Positions 24,429 through 33,072 of a stretch of 64,000 bases of DNA are shown here, in pieces; positions within the stretch are counted from its first letter, which is position 1, and each line of letters opens with the position of its first letter. Source of the DNA: Candidatus Solibacter usitatus (GTDB lineage: Bacteria; Acidobacteriota; Terriglobia; Bryobacterales; Bryobacteraceae); assembly GCA_016213245.1 (NCBI GenBank), contig JACRBC010000120.1, positions 16,819 to 80,818 of the forward strand, given 5' to 3'. The notes beneath the pieces were generated by a model, which saw nothing but the letters and a program-made list of their open reading frames with translations, was not told where the DNA came from and did no database searches. The translations under genes and the position numbers were made by a program.

Positions 24429-25313
24429 GTGCCCCCCGCTGTCCCACCCCGACCGCCTGAAGTCCCGGCCGGCCCGCGCGTCTCCATCGTCGTCGTGACG
24501 CACAACTGCGAATCCGCCCTCCGCCGCTCGATTGCCGCTTTGGAAGCGTCCACCGGTAGGGAGCGATTCGAGATCCTCACCGTCGACGCCGGCAGCACCG
24601 ATGGCTGCCCCCGCATCGACGCCGAATTCCCCTCCGTCACCGTTCTCCGCCTCCCCCGCAACTTCGGAAAGACGCGCGCCCGCAACATCGGCATGCGCAC
24701 CGCCCAGGCCGACCTGATCCTCTTCCTTGACCCCAACGTCGAGGTCCGCCCGGGCGCCGTACATGCCCTCGCGTCCGCCCTGGAGTCCCGCGAAGAGTTG
24801 ACCGCCGCCGGCCCCGTCCTCGAAGACCCGTCCGGCGCCCCGATCCAGACGGCATTCTGTCTGCCCACCCCATCCGAATTGGCCGAAGCCTCCCTCGGCG
24901 CCGCCCCGTTACCCCGCGCCGCGGCCCCCGACGGAATCGCCGAAGCTATTGATGAAACGGCATTTATGGTTCGCAGAAACTTCGTCGCCGGCATGAATTA
25001 CCTGGACGAAAAGCGCTTCTCCGAACACTGGAGCCTGCTCGAAGTCTGCTGGCAGATCCGCAACGCCGGCAAGAAGATCCTGGTGGTTTCCACCGGCCAC
25101 GCTGTCCTCCATCCTGACGCCCCGGCGCCCAGCGATGAGACCCTCTACGCCGCCGACCGGGTCTCCGGCGCCGCCGCCTACATTTCTAAACACCTCGGCT
25201 TTGGCGCTGGTATCTCATTCAGGCTAAAGTGTTTGTTCTCCGCCATGGTCTCTCTCCGGCTGCGGCTGGCCCTCTCCATCCTTACCGCTAGCCGCCTGGA
25301 CCCCACTCAGTGA
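24429..25313 (+). CDS. Glycosyltransferase family 2
   Basis: 294 residues from a GTG. GT-A fold with the opening strand RVSIVVVTHNCESALRRSI, EILTVDAGSTDG, LPRNFGKTRARNIGMRTAQ and a DxD-equivalent LILFLDPNVEVRPG. The later half FMVRRNFVAGMNYLDEKRFS and EVCWQIRNAGKKILVV is typical of GT2 rhamnosyl-type transferases. The C-terminus (SFRLKCLFSAMVSLRLRLAL) may bind the membrane. It probably adds a sugar to a cell-surface glycan; acceptor unknown. Start codon 8 bases from TATTAT, no Shine-Dalgarno. Confidence 0.92.
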   Translation: MPPAVPPRPPEVPAGPRVSIVVVTHNCESALRRSIAALEASTGRERFEILTVDAGSTDGCPRIDAEFPSVTVLRLPRNFGKTRARNIGMRTAQADLILFLDPNVEVRPGAVHALASALESREELTAAGPVLEDPSGAPIQTAFCLPTPSELAEASLGAAPLPRAAAPDGIAEAIDETAFMVRRNFVAGMNYLDEKRFSEHWSLLEVCWQIRNAGKKILVVSTGHAVLHPDAPAPSDETLYAADRVSGAAAYISKHLGFGAGISFRLKCLFSAMVSLRLRLALSILTASRLDPTQ

Positions 25314-25382
25314 TTTCCCCTATTTCGCCTCGCCCCTAAAGCCGAGACCCGCCCCCGCCGATATTGGCTCAAGGGTAAACCT

Positions 25383-25883
25383 ATGATTGCCATGCTGTGG
25401 ATTCTCCTCCCGCTCTTCGTGGCCGCCGGCAGCGCGCTACTGAGCTTCTATATCATGCAGGCCAAACTCGAAGTGGCCGTCTCCAAGGAGCGTGAAGGCC
25501 TGGCTGAGGCGCACGCCGTCATTCGCAACCAGGAAAAGCTGATCGAGGAGAAGGTCAAGACCGCCGAAGAGTCCACCATGCGCCGCGCCTTCGACCAGTT
25601 CCTGGCCGACTTTCGCGTCGAAGAGCGCCACTATATGCGCGAGAACAAGTCGATGTTCGTCAACCGCAAAGCCCTGGTCCTGCAGGAGCGCCTCTTCTTC
25701 CGCAACATCCCTCTCTCCAATTGGGTGGAGCACGAGATGGTGGTCGAGGAGGGCAGCGACGTCAAGTCCCTGGCCAAGTCCAGCTCCATCTTCAGCACCC
25801 GCTCGCTTTCCGGCGAGGATCGCTTGCAGAACTCCCGCCTGCTCCGGTCGCGGGAAACGGCGCAGGAAGCCCGCACCGCCTGA
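25383..25883 (+). CDS. Hypothetical membrane-anchored coiled-coil protein
   Basis: 166 residues. One N-terminal membrane helix (MLWILLPLFVAAGSALLSFY), then a charged helical segment (VAVSKEREGLAEAHAVIRNQ, EKLIEEKVKTAEES) likely to form a coiled coil, a conserved-looking core (FRVEERHYMRENKSMFVNRK, LVLQERLFFRNIPLSNWVEH) and a Ser-rich tail. I do not know the family. It sits 58 bases before the ECF sigma factor gene and may belong to the same transcription unit. TAAACC-like sequence precedes the ATG closely. Confidence 0.72.
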   Translation: MIAMLWILLPLFVAAGSALLSFYIMQAKLEVAVSKEREGLAEAHAVIRNQEKLIEEKVKTAEESTMRRAFDQFLADFRVEERHYMRENKSMFVNRKALVLQERLFFRNIPLSNWVEHEMVVEEGSDVKSLAKSSSIFSTRSLSGEDRLQNSRLLRSRETAQEARTA

Positions 25884-25941
25884 ACGAATTCACTCAGCGT
25901 CTGTAATCCCTGCACCCCGGTTCGCCGTCTTCCGGAGTAGG

Positions 25942-26535
25942 ATGGCTTCGATGGCCGATCAGTTGGTCGCCACTTCCGGAGCGGCGGCGCCCCTCACGGA
26001 CTTCTCCGCCTGGATGATCTCCGAGCAGCGGCGCGTGTTCCTTCTCTGCCAGCGCATGCTCGGCGAGGCGGACGAGGCGGATTCGGCCACGCAGGACGTG
26101 TTCTTCAAGGCCTACCGGGCGCTCCAGAAGCAGGAGAGCCAGCCCGAGGAGCCGGCCAGGTGGCTGACGCGCATCGCCGTCAACACCTGCCTGGACCGGC
26201 TGCGCTCCCGGCGCTGGCAGTTTTGGCGCCGCCGGCCGAACCAGCAGGACGAAGAGACCATCCTCTCCATGGCGCCGGCCACCTCGCCGGACGCCGCCGA
26301 CCAGCTTTTCGCCCGGCAAATCGCGGAACGGCTGGCGACGGCCCTGAAACGGCTGTCGGACCGGCAACGCGCCGTCTTCACGCTTCGCCACAATGAAGAC
26401 CGCAGCCTGGAGGAGATCGCCCAGTTGCTCGGCCTGGATGTCGGCACGGTGAAGGCTCACATGGCCCGCGCTGTAGCCAAGTTGAGAGAGGATCTGGAAG
26501 ATCTGTACGCATTGCGTCAGGGAGGTAGCCGATGA
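25942..26535 (+). CDS. RNA polymerase ECF sigma factor
   Basis: 197 residues (ATG 25942; ATG 25951 is also possible). Region 2: QRRVFLLCQRMLGEADEADS, then ATQDVFFKAYRAL and ARWLTRIAVNTCLDRLRSRR. Region 4: RLSDRQRAVFTLRHNEDRSL, EEIAQLLGLDVGTVKAHMAR and AVAKLREDL. This is the two-domain ECF plan. It overlaps the next gene, a zinc-finger anti-sigma protein, by 4 bases, the classic pairing. Confidence 0.93.
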   Translation: MASMADQLVATSGAAAPLTDFSAWMISEQRRVFLLCQRMLGEADEADSATQDVFFKAYRALQKQESQPEEPARWLTRIAVNTCLDRLRSRRWQFWRRRPNQQDEETILSMAPATSPDAADQLFARQIAERLATALKRLSDRQRAVFTLRHNEDRSLEEIAQLLGLDVGTVKAHMARAVAKLREDLEDLYALRQGGSR

Positions 26536-27005
26536 ACATGGAAACCCGACACTGGAACGACGACGACCTTTTGGACCGTGTTTACGGCCTCGACCCTGCC
26601 CCCGGCCTCTGCCTCGCCCACCTCGACGCGTGCCCGGATTGCTCGGCCCGCTGGCAGGCCCTCGAACTCCGCCGCTCCGCCGTGACGGCGTCACAGCCCC
26701 TCACCCCGGCGGCCGAACAGCGCCTCCGCAACCAGCGCGTGGCCGTTTTCAACCGCGTCGAACGGCCCCGCCTCGCCTGGATCTGGCGGGCTGTGCCGGC
26801 GGGCGCCGCCGCCTTCCTGTTTTTCATCGGAATCGCCCTCCACCGGCCCGCGCCGCAGCCGCCGGCCACCCAGGTGGCCTCTGTCACCCTCACCGACGAG
26901 CAGTTGTTCGCCGAAATCGCCTCGGTGGTGAATCAGGACGCTCCCCGCGCCGCCGATCCCATCCGCGGCCTGTTCGCGGAAAACTCCTCCAAGGAGGCAC
27001 AATAA
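26532..27005 (+). CDS. Zinc-finger anti-sigma factor
   Basis: 157 residues. The N-terminal HLDACPDC (HxxxCxxC zinc motif, residues about 30-37) is the ZAS/zf-HC2 anti-sigma signature. A single membrane helix follows (AVPAGAAAFLFFIGIALH, near 85-102). The periplasmic C-terminal part is short (about 55 residues). It should hold the adjacent sigma factor at the membrane until a signal releases it. Translationally coupled to the sigma gene. Confidence 0.85.
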   Translation: MNMETRHWNDDDLLDRVYGLDPAPGLCLAHLDACPDCSARWQALELRRSAVTASQPLTPAAEQRLRNQRVAVFNRVERPRLAWIWRAVPAGAAAFLFFIGIALHRPAPQPPATQVASVTLTDEQLFAEIASVVNQDAPRAADPIRGLFAENSSKEAQ

Positions 27006-27008
27006 TCC

Positions 27009-27488
27009 ATGTCGAAACTGGCCCTCATCTTGCTTTTCCTGGGTCTGCCCGTGCTGGCCCAGCCGCCCCGTGGGTTCTTCCCCTGGTGGGACTCCCCTCT
27101 TGCCAGAGACCTCAACCTGAGCGAAGACCAGTCCCGCCAGATCAGGAACATCGTCAAGGAGTACCGCACCCGCCTCATCGACCTGCGAGCCGGCGTCGAA
27201 AAGGCCGAAACCGAGCTCGAGGATCAGTACGGCGAGGACCTCTTCGACCAGCGCCGCGCCACGGAGTCCATTGAGCGCCTGGTCACCGCCCGAGGAGAAC
27301 TCACGCGCGCCCTCTCGCTCATGAGCCTCCGTTTGCGCGGGGTGCTGACCACCGAGCAGTACCGTGAACTTCAGAAGCGGCGTCCCAACATGAGACCCGG
27401 GCAGGGCATGCGCCAGATGCAGCAGCGCCGCCAGGGCCAGCAGCCCCCTCCCGGCGAACAGCCCCCGCCGCCGCACCGGGAGAGGTAG
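27009..27488 (+). CDS. Spy/CpxP-like periplasmic protein
   Basis: 159 residues, signal peptide LALILLFLGLPVLAQ. The mature part is all-helical with a LNLSEDQSRQIRNIVKEYR motif and a second repeat VLTTEQYRELQKRRP, the LTxxQ-type helix motifs of the Spy/CpxP/ZraP group (periplasmic chaperones and metal-stress sensors). The tail is rich in Gln, Arg and Pro (QQRRQGQQPPPGEQPPPP). It starts 3 bases after the anti-sigma gene and is likely the effector of the same envelope-stress regulon. Confidence 0.82.
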   Translation: MSKLALILLFLGLPVLAQPPRGFFPWWDSPLARDLNLSEDQSRQIRNIVKEYRTRLIDLRAGVEKAETELEDQYGEDLFDQRRATESIERLVTARGELTRALSLMSLRLRGVLTTEQYRELQKRRPNMRPGQGMRQMQQRRQGQQPPPGEQPPPPHRER

Positions 27489-27499
27489 TCCCCGGCTCT

Positions 27500-29623
27500 T
27501 TACTGCCCGGCAGCCTTGATCCAGATGTCCTTCGGGTGGGTGCAGACAGCCTCGCCGCCCGGCGGCTTGGCGCAGACCACCACCACTGACGGCATCGTGG
27601 GAAAGTCCTCAGGCACGATGATGCTCACCTGGTCCACTCCCACCTGGTCGATGGTGCGCGGCACCGCGTCCAGATAGCGGTCGTGGATCTTCACCATCAC
27701 CGGTTGCTGCGCCAGCCGGATCCCGGTCACATAGATGTCCAGTTGCTTGCCGGCCTCCACCGGTCGATCCAGGACGTTCGGCTCGCCGTTCTCATTCCAA
27801 ACCGCCAGCGTCCCAGGCGATACCGGCACAATGTCGATCCAAACGCCTTGCGAGACTTTGTCCAGCGTCGTCGCGATGACCGCCGCGCCGCCCATCAGCG
27901 CGTCCATCGGCACCTCCGCCGTCATCTCCTGCGGACCCGCCAGCACTACTCGTGCCGCCTTCCCGCCCACGGTCACCGTCGTTCGCTCCTCGAAGTTCGA
28001 GCCCAGCAGCGTGATCAGCGAGCCCGGCGCGGCCGGCATCCCCCAGCGCGTGGCGGCGCTCACCACCTCCCGAATCACCGGCATTGGAATCGGCGGCGGC
28101 AAGGGCAGGGTCACGTCCAGCGTCACCGGCACCACCACTTCGTTCAGCATGCCCGTCGGCGAGCTCAGCAATTGGAAGATGATGTCGGCTTCGTACCTCC
28201 CCGGGGCAAGATTTTTCGGCAGCACATCGTATCGCAACGTCGCCTTGTCGACACCCTTCCCGGGGAAGATCGTCAGCCAGCCGGTCTGGCTGCGATACCG
28301 CACCGTCGCCTGCCACTCCAGCACGCTGCCGCCGTCGTTGTGCACCAGGATATTGCCGATCTGCGCCCCGCTGCCTGAAGCCGCCGTGAACGCGGTGGAG
28401 CCCGTCGGCGTGATCTTCAGCTTGGGAAAGTACGGCGCGTTGCAGTCGCCATGGTAGCCGCAGTCGGTCTGCACCGCCGTCAGCCGGTAGCGCGGGATCG
28501 CCCCGCCCACCGGCACCGTGCCGCTGACGTCGGAAATCGGCGCCAGGCTGACCGTCTGCTTCACCACCGATACCGCGTTGGGCAAGCCGGACGGCAGGAA
28601 GATCCACGCCGGGATCTGCGCGTTTTCGATCATGGCCGTGTTCGAGTCCAGCACCTCGTACACCAGGTAGGGACCCGCCGGCGAGTACTCGGCTTCGCCC
28701 ACCCCGAACAGCGTCTGCGGCCCGTATCCCGGAACGAAATAGGGAAATCCGCCACTGCCGTCTGCTGCAGCTCCAGGCACTCTGGTCAGCAGCAGCGACT
28801 GGCCTAGCACCGGATTGTACAGTCCGCCCGTCGGATTCCCGCCGAAGCTCAGCCCCATGGTCGGCTGGAGCGCCGAAGAGCCGGCAATCGCATCCGGGCC
28901 AAAAACGTGGGAATCCCTCGGCACGCCGCTGAACTTGATCATGATTCGCAGGCCCGTTTGCAGCGCCACCGTGATGTTGGTCCCCCTCGGCACGAAGGCC
29001 GCGCCCCAGGATTCGGTCACGCGCGTGGTCACCGAGGGCGCCTGGCTGCCGATCATGTTGCTGAAGTCCAGAAACGTCGGCCGCACCGGACCCGGCCCGC
29101 TCACCGCGGTCGCCGTGCTGGTTGCCTGCATCGTCGGCTGCGCTACCGCCACCGTTACCACCGGCGACGGCACCAGGAACTGCTCGTTGCCGTAAAATTG
29201 CAGGGCCGCCGTCGTCGTCCCGCCCGCTTCCGCCCGCACTCCGCTGAGCTTCAATTTGAAGGTGCCCTGCGGCGACAGGTTGAAGTCGATCCCCTCCATT
29301 ACCACGTAGTTCTCCAGCGGCCGGATGTTCACCGGCAGCGGCAAGTAGATCCCGAATGTGTCCACCGAGAGGGTGATCCCCAGCAGGTTGCCGTCCTGTG
29401 TGTAGTTGGCCAGCTTCCTGCTCATCGTGAATTGCAGCGTGCCGGTAATTCGATTCAGCGGCACGCCGCCGGCGCAATTCAGCATCACTTCGCCCACCGG
29501 TTCAGCCAATCCCTCCGAACTCACCTGCAGCGGAACGGCCGTCAAAATACACTGCATGGTGCCCCAGGCGGGCGCCGCCAGAACCAGGAGCGCGGCCAGA
29601 ACCCACACGATTCGCCAGTTCAT
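27500..29623 (-). CDS. Large secreted protein with BACON-like and TIGR03437/IPT-like domains
   Basis: 707 residues. Signal peptide (IVWVLAALLVLAAPAWG). The first 330 residues are an unrecognised beta-rich region with Cys pairs (CILTAVPL, MLNCAGG). Residues about 400-500 look like a BACON/viral-Ig-like domain (EWQATVRYRSQTGWLTIFPG). The C-terminal part PVIREVVSAATRWGMPAAPG, LITLLGSNFEERTTVTVGGK follows the TIGR03437 pattern common in Solibacter-group exported proteins. No catalytic motif. It is convergent with the Spy-like gene, 11 bases apart. Confidence 0.78.
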   Translation of the reverse strand: MNWRIVWVLAALLVLAAPAWGTMQCILTAVPLQVSSEGLAEPVGEVMLNCAGGVPLNRITGTLQFTMSRKLANYTQDGNLLGITLSVDTFGIYLPLPVNIRPLENYVVMEGIDFNLSPQGTFKLKLSGVRAEAGGTTTAALQFYGNEQFLVPSPVVTVAVAQPTMQATSTATAVSGPGPVRPTFLDFSNMIGSQAPSVTTRVTESWGAAFVPRGTNITVALQTGLRIMIKFSGVPRDSHVFGPDAIAGSSALQPTMGLSFGGNPTGGLYNPVLGQSLLLTRVPGAAADGSGGFPYFVPGYGPQTLFGVGEAEYSPAGPYLVYEVLDSNTAMIENAQIPAWIFLPSGLPNAVSVVKQTVSLAPISDVSGTVPVGGAIPRYRLTAVQTDCGYHGDCNAPYFPKLKITPTGSTAFTAASGSGAQIGNILVHNDGGSVLEWQATVRYRSQTGWLTIFPGKGVDKATLRYDVLPKNLAPGRYEADIIFQLLSSPTGMLNEVVVPVTLDVTLPLPPPIPMPVIREVVSAATRWGMPAAPGSLITLLGSNFEERTTVTVGGKAARVVLAGPQEMTAEVPMDALMGGAAVIATTLDKVSQGVWIDIVPVSPGTLAVWNENGEPNVLDRPVEAGKQLDIYVTGIRLAQQPVMVKIHDRYLDAVPRTIDQVGVDQVSIIVPEDFPTMPSVVVVCAKPPGGEAVCTHPKDIWIKAAGQ

Positions 29624-29660
29624 CGCTGTCTTCCTCTCGCACCTCTAGACTACAACCCCT

Positions 29661-29666
29661 TACAAT
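29661..29666 (+). promoter_or_regulatory. -10 box TACAAT for the VPS10-like gene
   Basis: TACAAT is 22 bases before the ATG at 29689, with an AGGAG ribosome site (29680-29684) between, so this gene has a normal short leader. Confidence 0.5.
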
Positions 29667-29688
29667 ACGGTTTCACACGAGGAGATTC

Positions 29689-32600
29689 ATGCGCACGCTT
29701 ACTTTCTTCTTCATCATGGCGCTTCCGCTGGCCGCCCAGCAGGCAAAACCGGCGCCAGCCGAGGCCAGGCCCGCCTGGTCCTCCCTGAAATACCGCTCCA
29801 TCGGCCCCTGGCGCGGCGGCCGCGTGACCGCCGTCAGCGGCGTGCCCGGCCAGCCGAACACCTTCTACTTCGGCGCCACCGGCGGCGGCGTCTGGAAGTC
29901 CTCCGACACCGGCGATACCTGGATCCCCGTCTCGGACGCCTTCTTCAAGACGGGCTCGGCCGGCGCCATCGCCGTGGCCGATTCCAACCCCAACGTCCTC
30001 TACGTGGGCATGGGCGAGGGCTGCATCCGCGGCAACGTCTCCCACGGCGACGGTGTCTACAAGTCCACCGACGCCGGTAAAACGTGGACCCGCGCCGGCC
30101 TCGACAACACCCGCCACATCCCCCGCATCCGCATCCATCCCCGCGATCCCAATACCGCCTGGGCCGCCGTTCTCGGCCATATCTTCGGCCCCCACGACGA
30201 TCGCGGCGTCTACAAGACCACCGACGGCGGCAAGACCTGGCGCAAGCTCCTCTTCAAATCCGATCGCGCCGGCGCCATCGACCTCGCTCTGGACCCCTCC
30301 AACCCCGATGTCCTCTACGCCGCTCTGTGGGACGTGCAACGCACCCCCTACAGCTTGGAGTCCGGCGGCCCCGCCTCCGGCCTCTTCAAATCCTGCGACG
30401 GCGGCGAGTCCTGGACCGACATCTCCACCAGCCAGGGTCTGCCGAAGGGCCCGCTCGGCCGCATCGGCATCGCCGTTTCCCCTGTGAACCCCGAACGCGT
30501 CTGGGCCCAGGTGGAAGCCGCCGAGGGCGGTCTCTATCGCTCCGAAGACGCCGGCAAGACCTGGCGCCGCGTCAACGAAAATCGCAACCTCCGCCAGCGC
30601 GCCTGGTATTACACCCACATCTACGCCGACACCCAAAACGCCGATCGCATCTACGCCTTGAACGTCCAGTTCTGGCGTTCCGACGACGGCGGCGCCACCT
30701 TCAAGACCCTCGGCACGCCCCACGGCGACAACCACGACCTCTGGATCGACCCCAAGGACAACAGCCGGCTGATCGGCGGCGACGACGGCGGCGCGCACGT
30801 CTCCACCAACTCCGGCGCCCGCTGGACCGGGCAGAATCAGCCCACCGCCCAGTTCTACCGCGTCGCCCTCGACAATGATTTCCCCTACAACATCTACGGC
30901 GCGCAACAGGACAACTCCACCATCCGCATCGCCTCCCGCACAACCTCCTCCGGCATCACCGATAGGGACTGGTGGGACGTCGGCGGCGGCGAATCCGGCT
31001 GGATCGCCCCTCATCCGAAGAACTCCGGCGTCACCTTCGCCGGCTCCTACGGCGGCTACCTCACCCGCTACGAAAAGCAGACCGGCCAACTCCGTGCCAT
31101 CAACGTCTGGCCCGACAACCCCATGGGCTACGGCGCCGAGGGCATGAAGTACCGCTTCCAGTGGAACTTCCCTATCCTCTTTTCGCCGCATGACCCCAAC
31201 GTGCTCTACACCGGCGGCAACCGCCTCTTCAAGTCCACCAGCGAGGGCCAGTCCTGGGAGCCCATCTCCCCCGACCTCACCCGCAACGACCCCTCCCGCC
31301 TCGGCCCCTCCGGCGGCCCCATCACCAAGGACAACACCGGCGTGGAATACTACTCCACCATCTTCACCGTCGCCGAAAGCCTGCTCACCCGAGGCCTGAT
31401 CTGGACCGGCTCCGACGACGGCCTCGTCTACGTCACCCGCGACGGCGGCAAGTCCTGGACCAATGTCACCCCCCCGAAGTCCGACATGCCCGAGTGGATT
31501 CAGATCAACTCCATCGAGCCCTCGCCGCACGACCCCGCCAAGGCCTATTTCGCCGCCACCATGTACAAGTCCGATGACTTCAGTCCCTACCTCTTCCGCA
31601 CCACCGACGGCGGTAAATCATGGAAGAAGATCGTCAGCGGCATCCCCGGCGGCGCCTTCACGCGCGTCATTCGCGAAGACCCCAACGCGCGCGGCATCCT
31701 CTACGCCGGCACCGAGACCGGCATGTATGTTTCGTTCGACGATGGCGACTCCTGGCAGCCCCTGCAACTCAACCTGCCCGTCGTCCCCATCACCGACCTG
31801 GCCATTCACAAGGGGATGAAAGAACTCGTCGTGGCCACCCAGGGCCGCTCGTTCTGGATCCTCGACGACATGACAGTGCTCCACAACTGGCAGGCCGGCG
31901 CCGACACGTTCTTCCCCGCGAAGGACGCCTGGCGCATGCCCGGCGGCCGCCTCCGCGGCCTGCCCGGCGCCGCCATCGGCGAAAATCCCCCCGCCGGCGC
32001 CGTCTTCAACGTCTGGCTCAAGGACAAGCCGGGCGGCGAAGCGACGCTGGAAATCCTCGACGTCTCCGGCAAGGTCATTCGCAAGTTCTCGTCGAAGAAG
32101 GAGCCCGCACCCGCCGGTGAGGCCGACGCCGAGCCGGAAGCCGGAAGCCGCCGCGGTGGCGCCTCGCCGCGACTCGAACTCAAACAAGGCTTGAACACCC
32201 TCTCTTGGGACCTCCGCCACGAAGACGCCAAGACCTTCCCCGGTCTCATTATGTGGGCCGGCTCTGTCACCGGACCCAAGGCCGCCCCCGGCCGCTACAC
32301 CGCCCGCCTCTCCGCCGGCGAGAAGAAGCTGGAAGCGCCCTTCCAAGTGAAGCCCGACCCCCGCCTCACCGGTGTCACGCTGGACGATCTCAAGAAGCAG
32401 GAAGCTCTCCTGCTCCAGATCCGCGACAAGCTCACCGAAACGCACGAGGCGATTCTGAAGATCCGCGACATCCGCAAGCAGCTCGACGAGTGGGCCGCCC
32501 GCGACAAGAGCCTGGAAGCCCAGGCCAAGGAGCTCGGCAAGAAGCTCACCGCCGTCGAGGAGGAGCTCTACCAGACCAGGAACAAGTCCAGCCAGGACCC

Positions 32601-32835
32601 GCTCAACTACCCCATCAAGCTCAACAACAAGCTCGCCGCCCTGGCCAGCGTCGCCGGCAGCGCAGACTCCCGCCCCACCGATCAGAGCTACCAGCTCCAC
32701 GAAGAGCTGACCTCCAAGATCAACGCCCACCTGCGCACTCTCGACGGCCTCTTGAAGTCCGATCTCGCCGCCTTCAACAAGCTCGTCCGCGACAAAAACA
32801 TCCCCGCCATCCGGGACAGCCTGACCCGTCCCTAG
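29689..32835 (+). CDS. VPS10/sortilin-like beta-propeller protein with Asp-box repeats
   Basis: 1048 residues, signal peptide RTLTFFFIMALPLAAQQ. About ten Asp-box/BNR repeats of the S/T-x-D-x-G-x-T/S-W type are spread over residues 65-700 (KSSDTGDTW, KSTDAGKTW, KTTDGGKTW, KSCDGGESW, RSEDAGKTW, RSDDGGATF, VTRDGGKSW, RTTDGGKSW among them), giving two beta-propellers as in VPS10 and xyloglucanase-like GH74 folds. The last 200 residues are helical with heptad-like runs (KKQEALLLQIRDKLTETHEA). Often named glycosyl hydrolase in acidobacterial genomes, though activity is unproven and I see no GH74 catalytic Asp pair with confidence. Strong Shine-Dalgarno; no operon partner. Confidence 0.88.
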   Translation: MRTLTFFFIMALPLAAQQAKPAPAEARPAWSSLKYRSIGPWRGGRVTAVSGVPGQPNTFYFGATGGGVWKSSDTGDTWIPVSDAFFKTGSAGAIAVADSNPNVLYVGMGEGCIRGNVSHGDGVYKSTDAGKTWTRAGLDNTRHIPRIRIHPRDPNTAWAAVLGHIFGPHDDRGVYKTTDGGKTWRKLLFKSDRAGAIDLALDPSNPDVLYAALWDVQRTPYSLESGGPASGLFKSCDGGESWTDISTSQGLPKGPLGRIGIAVSPVNPERVWAQVEAAEGGLYRSEDAGKTWRRVNENRNLRQRAWYYTHIYADTQNADRIYALNVQFWRSDDGGATFKTLGTPHGDNHDLWIDPKDNSRLIGGDDGGAHVSTNSGARWTGQNQPTAQFYRVALDNDFPYNIYGAQQDNSTIRIASRTTSSGITDRDWWDVGGGESGWIAPHPKNSGVTFAGSYGGYLTRYEKQTGQLRAINVWPDNPMGYGAEGMKYRFQWNFPILFSPHDPNVLYTGGNRLFKSTSEGQSWEPISPDLTRNDPSRLGPSGGPITKDNTGVEYYSTIFTVAESLLTRGLIWTGSDDGLVYVTRDGGKSWTNVTPPKSDMPEWIQINSIEPSPHDPAKAYFAATMYKSDDFSPYLFRTTDGGKSWKKIVSGIPGGAFTRVIREDPNARGILYAGTETGMYVSFDDGDSWQPLQLNLPVVPITDLAIHKGMKELVVATQGRSFWILDDMTVLHNWQAGADTFFPAKDAWRMPGGRLRGLPGAAIGENPPAGAVFNVWLKDKPGGEATLEILDVSGKVIRKFSSKKEPAPAGEADAEPEAGSRRGGASPRLELKQGLNTLSWDLRHEDAKTFPGLIMWAGSVTGPKAAPGRYTARLSAGEKKLEAPFQVKPDPRLTGVTLDDLKKQEALLLQIRDKLTETHEAILKIRDIRKQLDEWAARDKSLEAQAKELGKKLTAVEEELYQTRNKSSQDPLNYPIKLNNKLAALASVAGSADSRPTDQSYQLHEELTSKINAHLRTLDGLLKSDLAAFNKLVRDKNIPAIRDSLTRP

Positions 32836-32850
32836 TGCACATTCGCCGAA

Positions 32851-32871
32851 AACCCTTGAAAAACAAGGGTT
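32851..32871. terminator. Perfect hairpin after the VPS10-like gene, possible terminator
   Basis: AACCCTTG-aaaaa-CAAGGGTT: 8 base pairs with an A5 loop, beginning 15 bases after the stop. No T-tract follows, so intrinsic termination is only possible. Confidence 0.4.
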
Positions 32872-32928
32872 GACAACGTCTCCGTTCACCCACCTCTCTA
32901 CATGCCGGGCCCGCCCCCGGCAACCTCG

Positions 32929-33019
32929 CCCTTTGTTTTCAACCATCGACGGCGGCGCCCAGCCTCCGCGAAGGCGAAAAACCGGCCGCAAACAGCGGTG
33001 GGACGGGTCAGGCTGTCCC
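32929..33019 (+). repeat. Partial copy of the REP-like element found at 58.6-58.8 kb
   Basis: CCCTTTGTTTTCAA (32929-32942) and GCGGTGGGACGGGTCAGGCT, continuing to GTCCC (32995-33019), both recur in the same order and orientation at 58696-58709 and 58772-58796. The sequence between has diverged in length (52 versus 62 bases). The end of the copy carries the GGGACgG...CTGTCCC dyad. The rest of 32872-33072 holds no gene that I can see. Confidence 0.65.
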
Positions 33020-33072
33020 CGCTGGTGCATCACGCATCACACAGAAGGTGCGTGGTGTGTTATTCTATCAGC

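Noticed and set aside
29650-31530. 626-codon minus-strand frame antisense to the VPS10-like gene
   Set aside because: Composition (Gly, Val, Ala, Asp) mirrors the codon bias of the real gene; no start signal and no motif.
32870-32893. TTGACA after the VPS10-like gene, considered as a -35 box for vapBC
   Set aside because: No -10 box at a workable spacing, and the antitoxin has its own close hexamer much further on.
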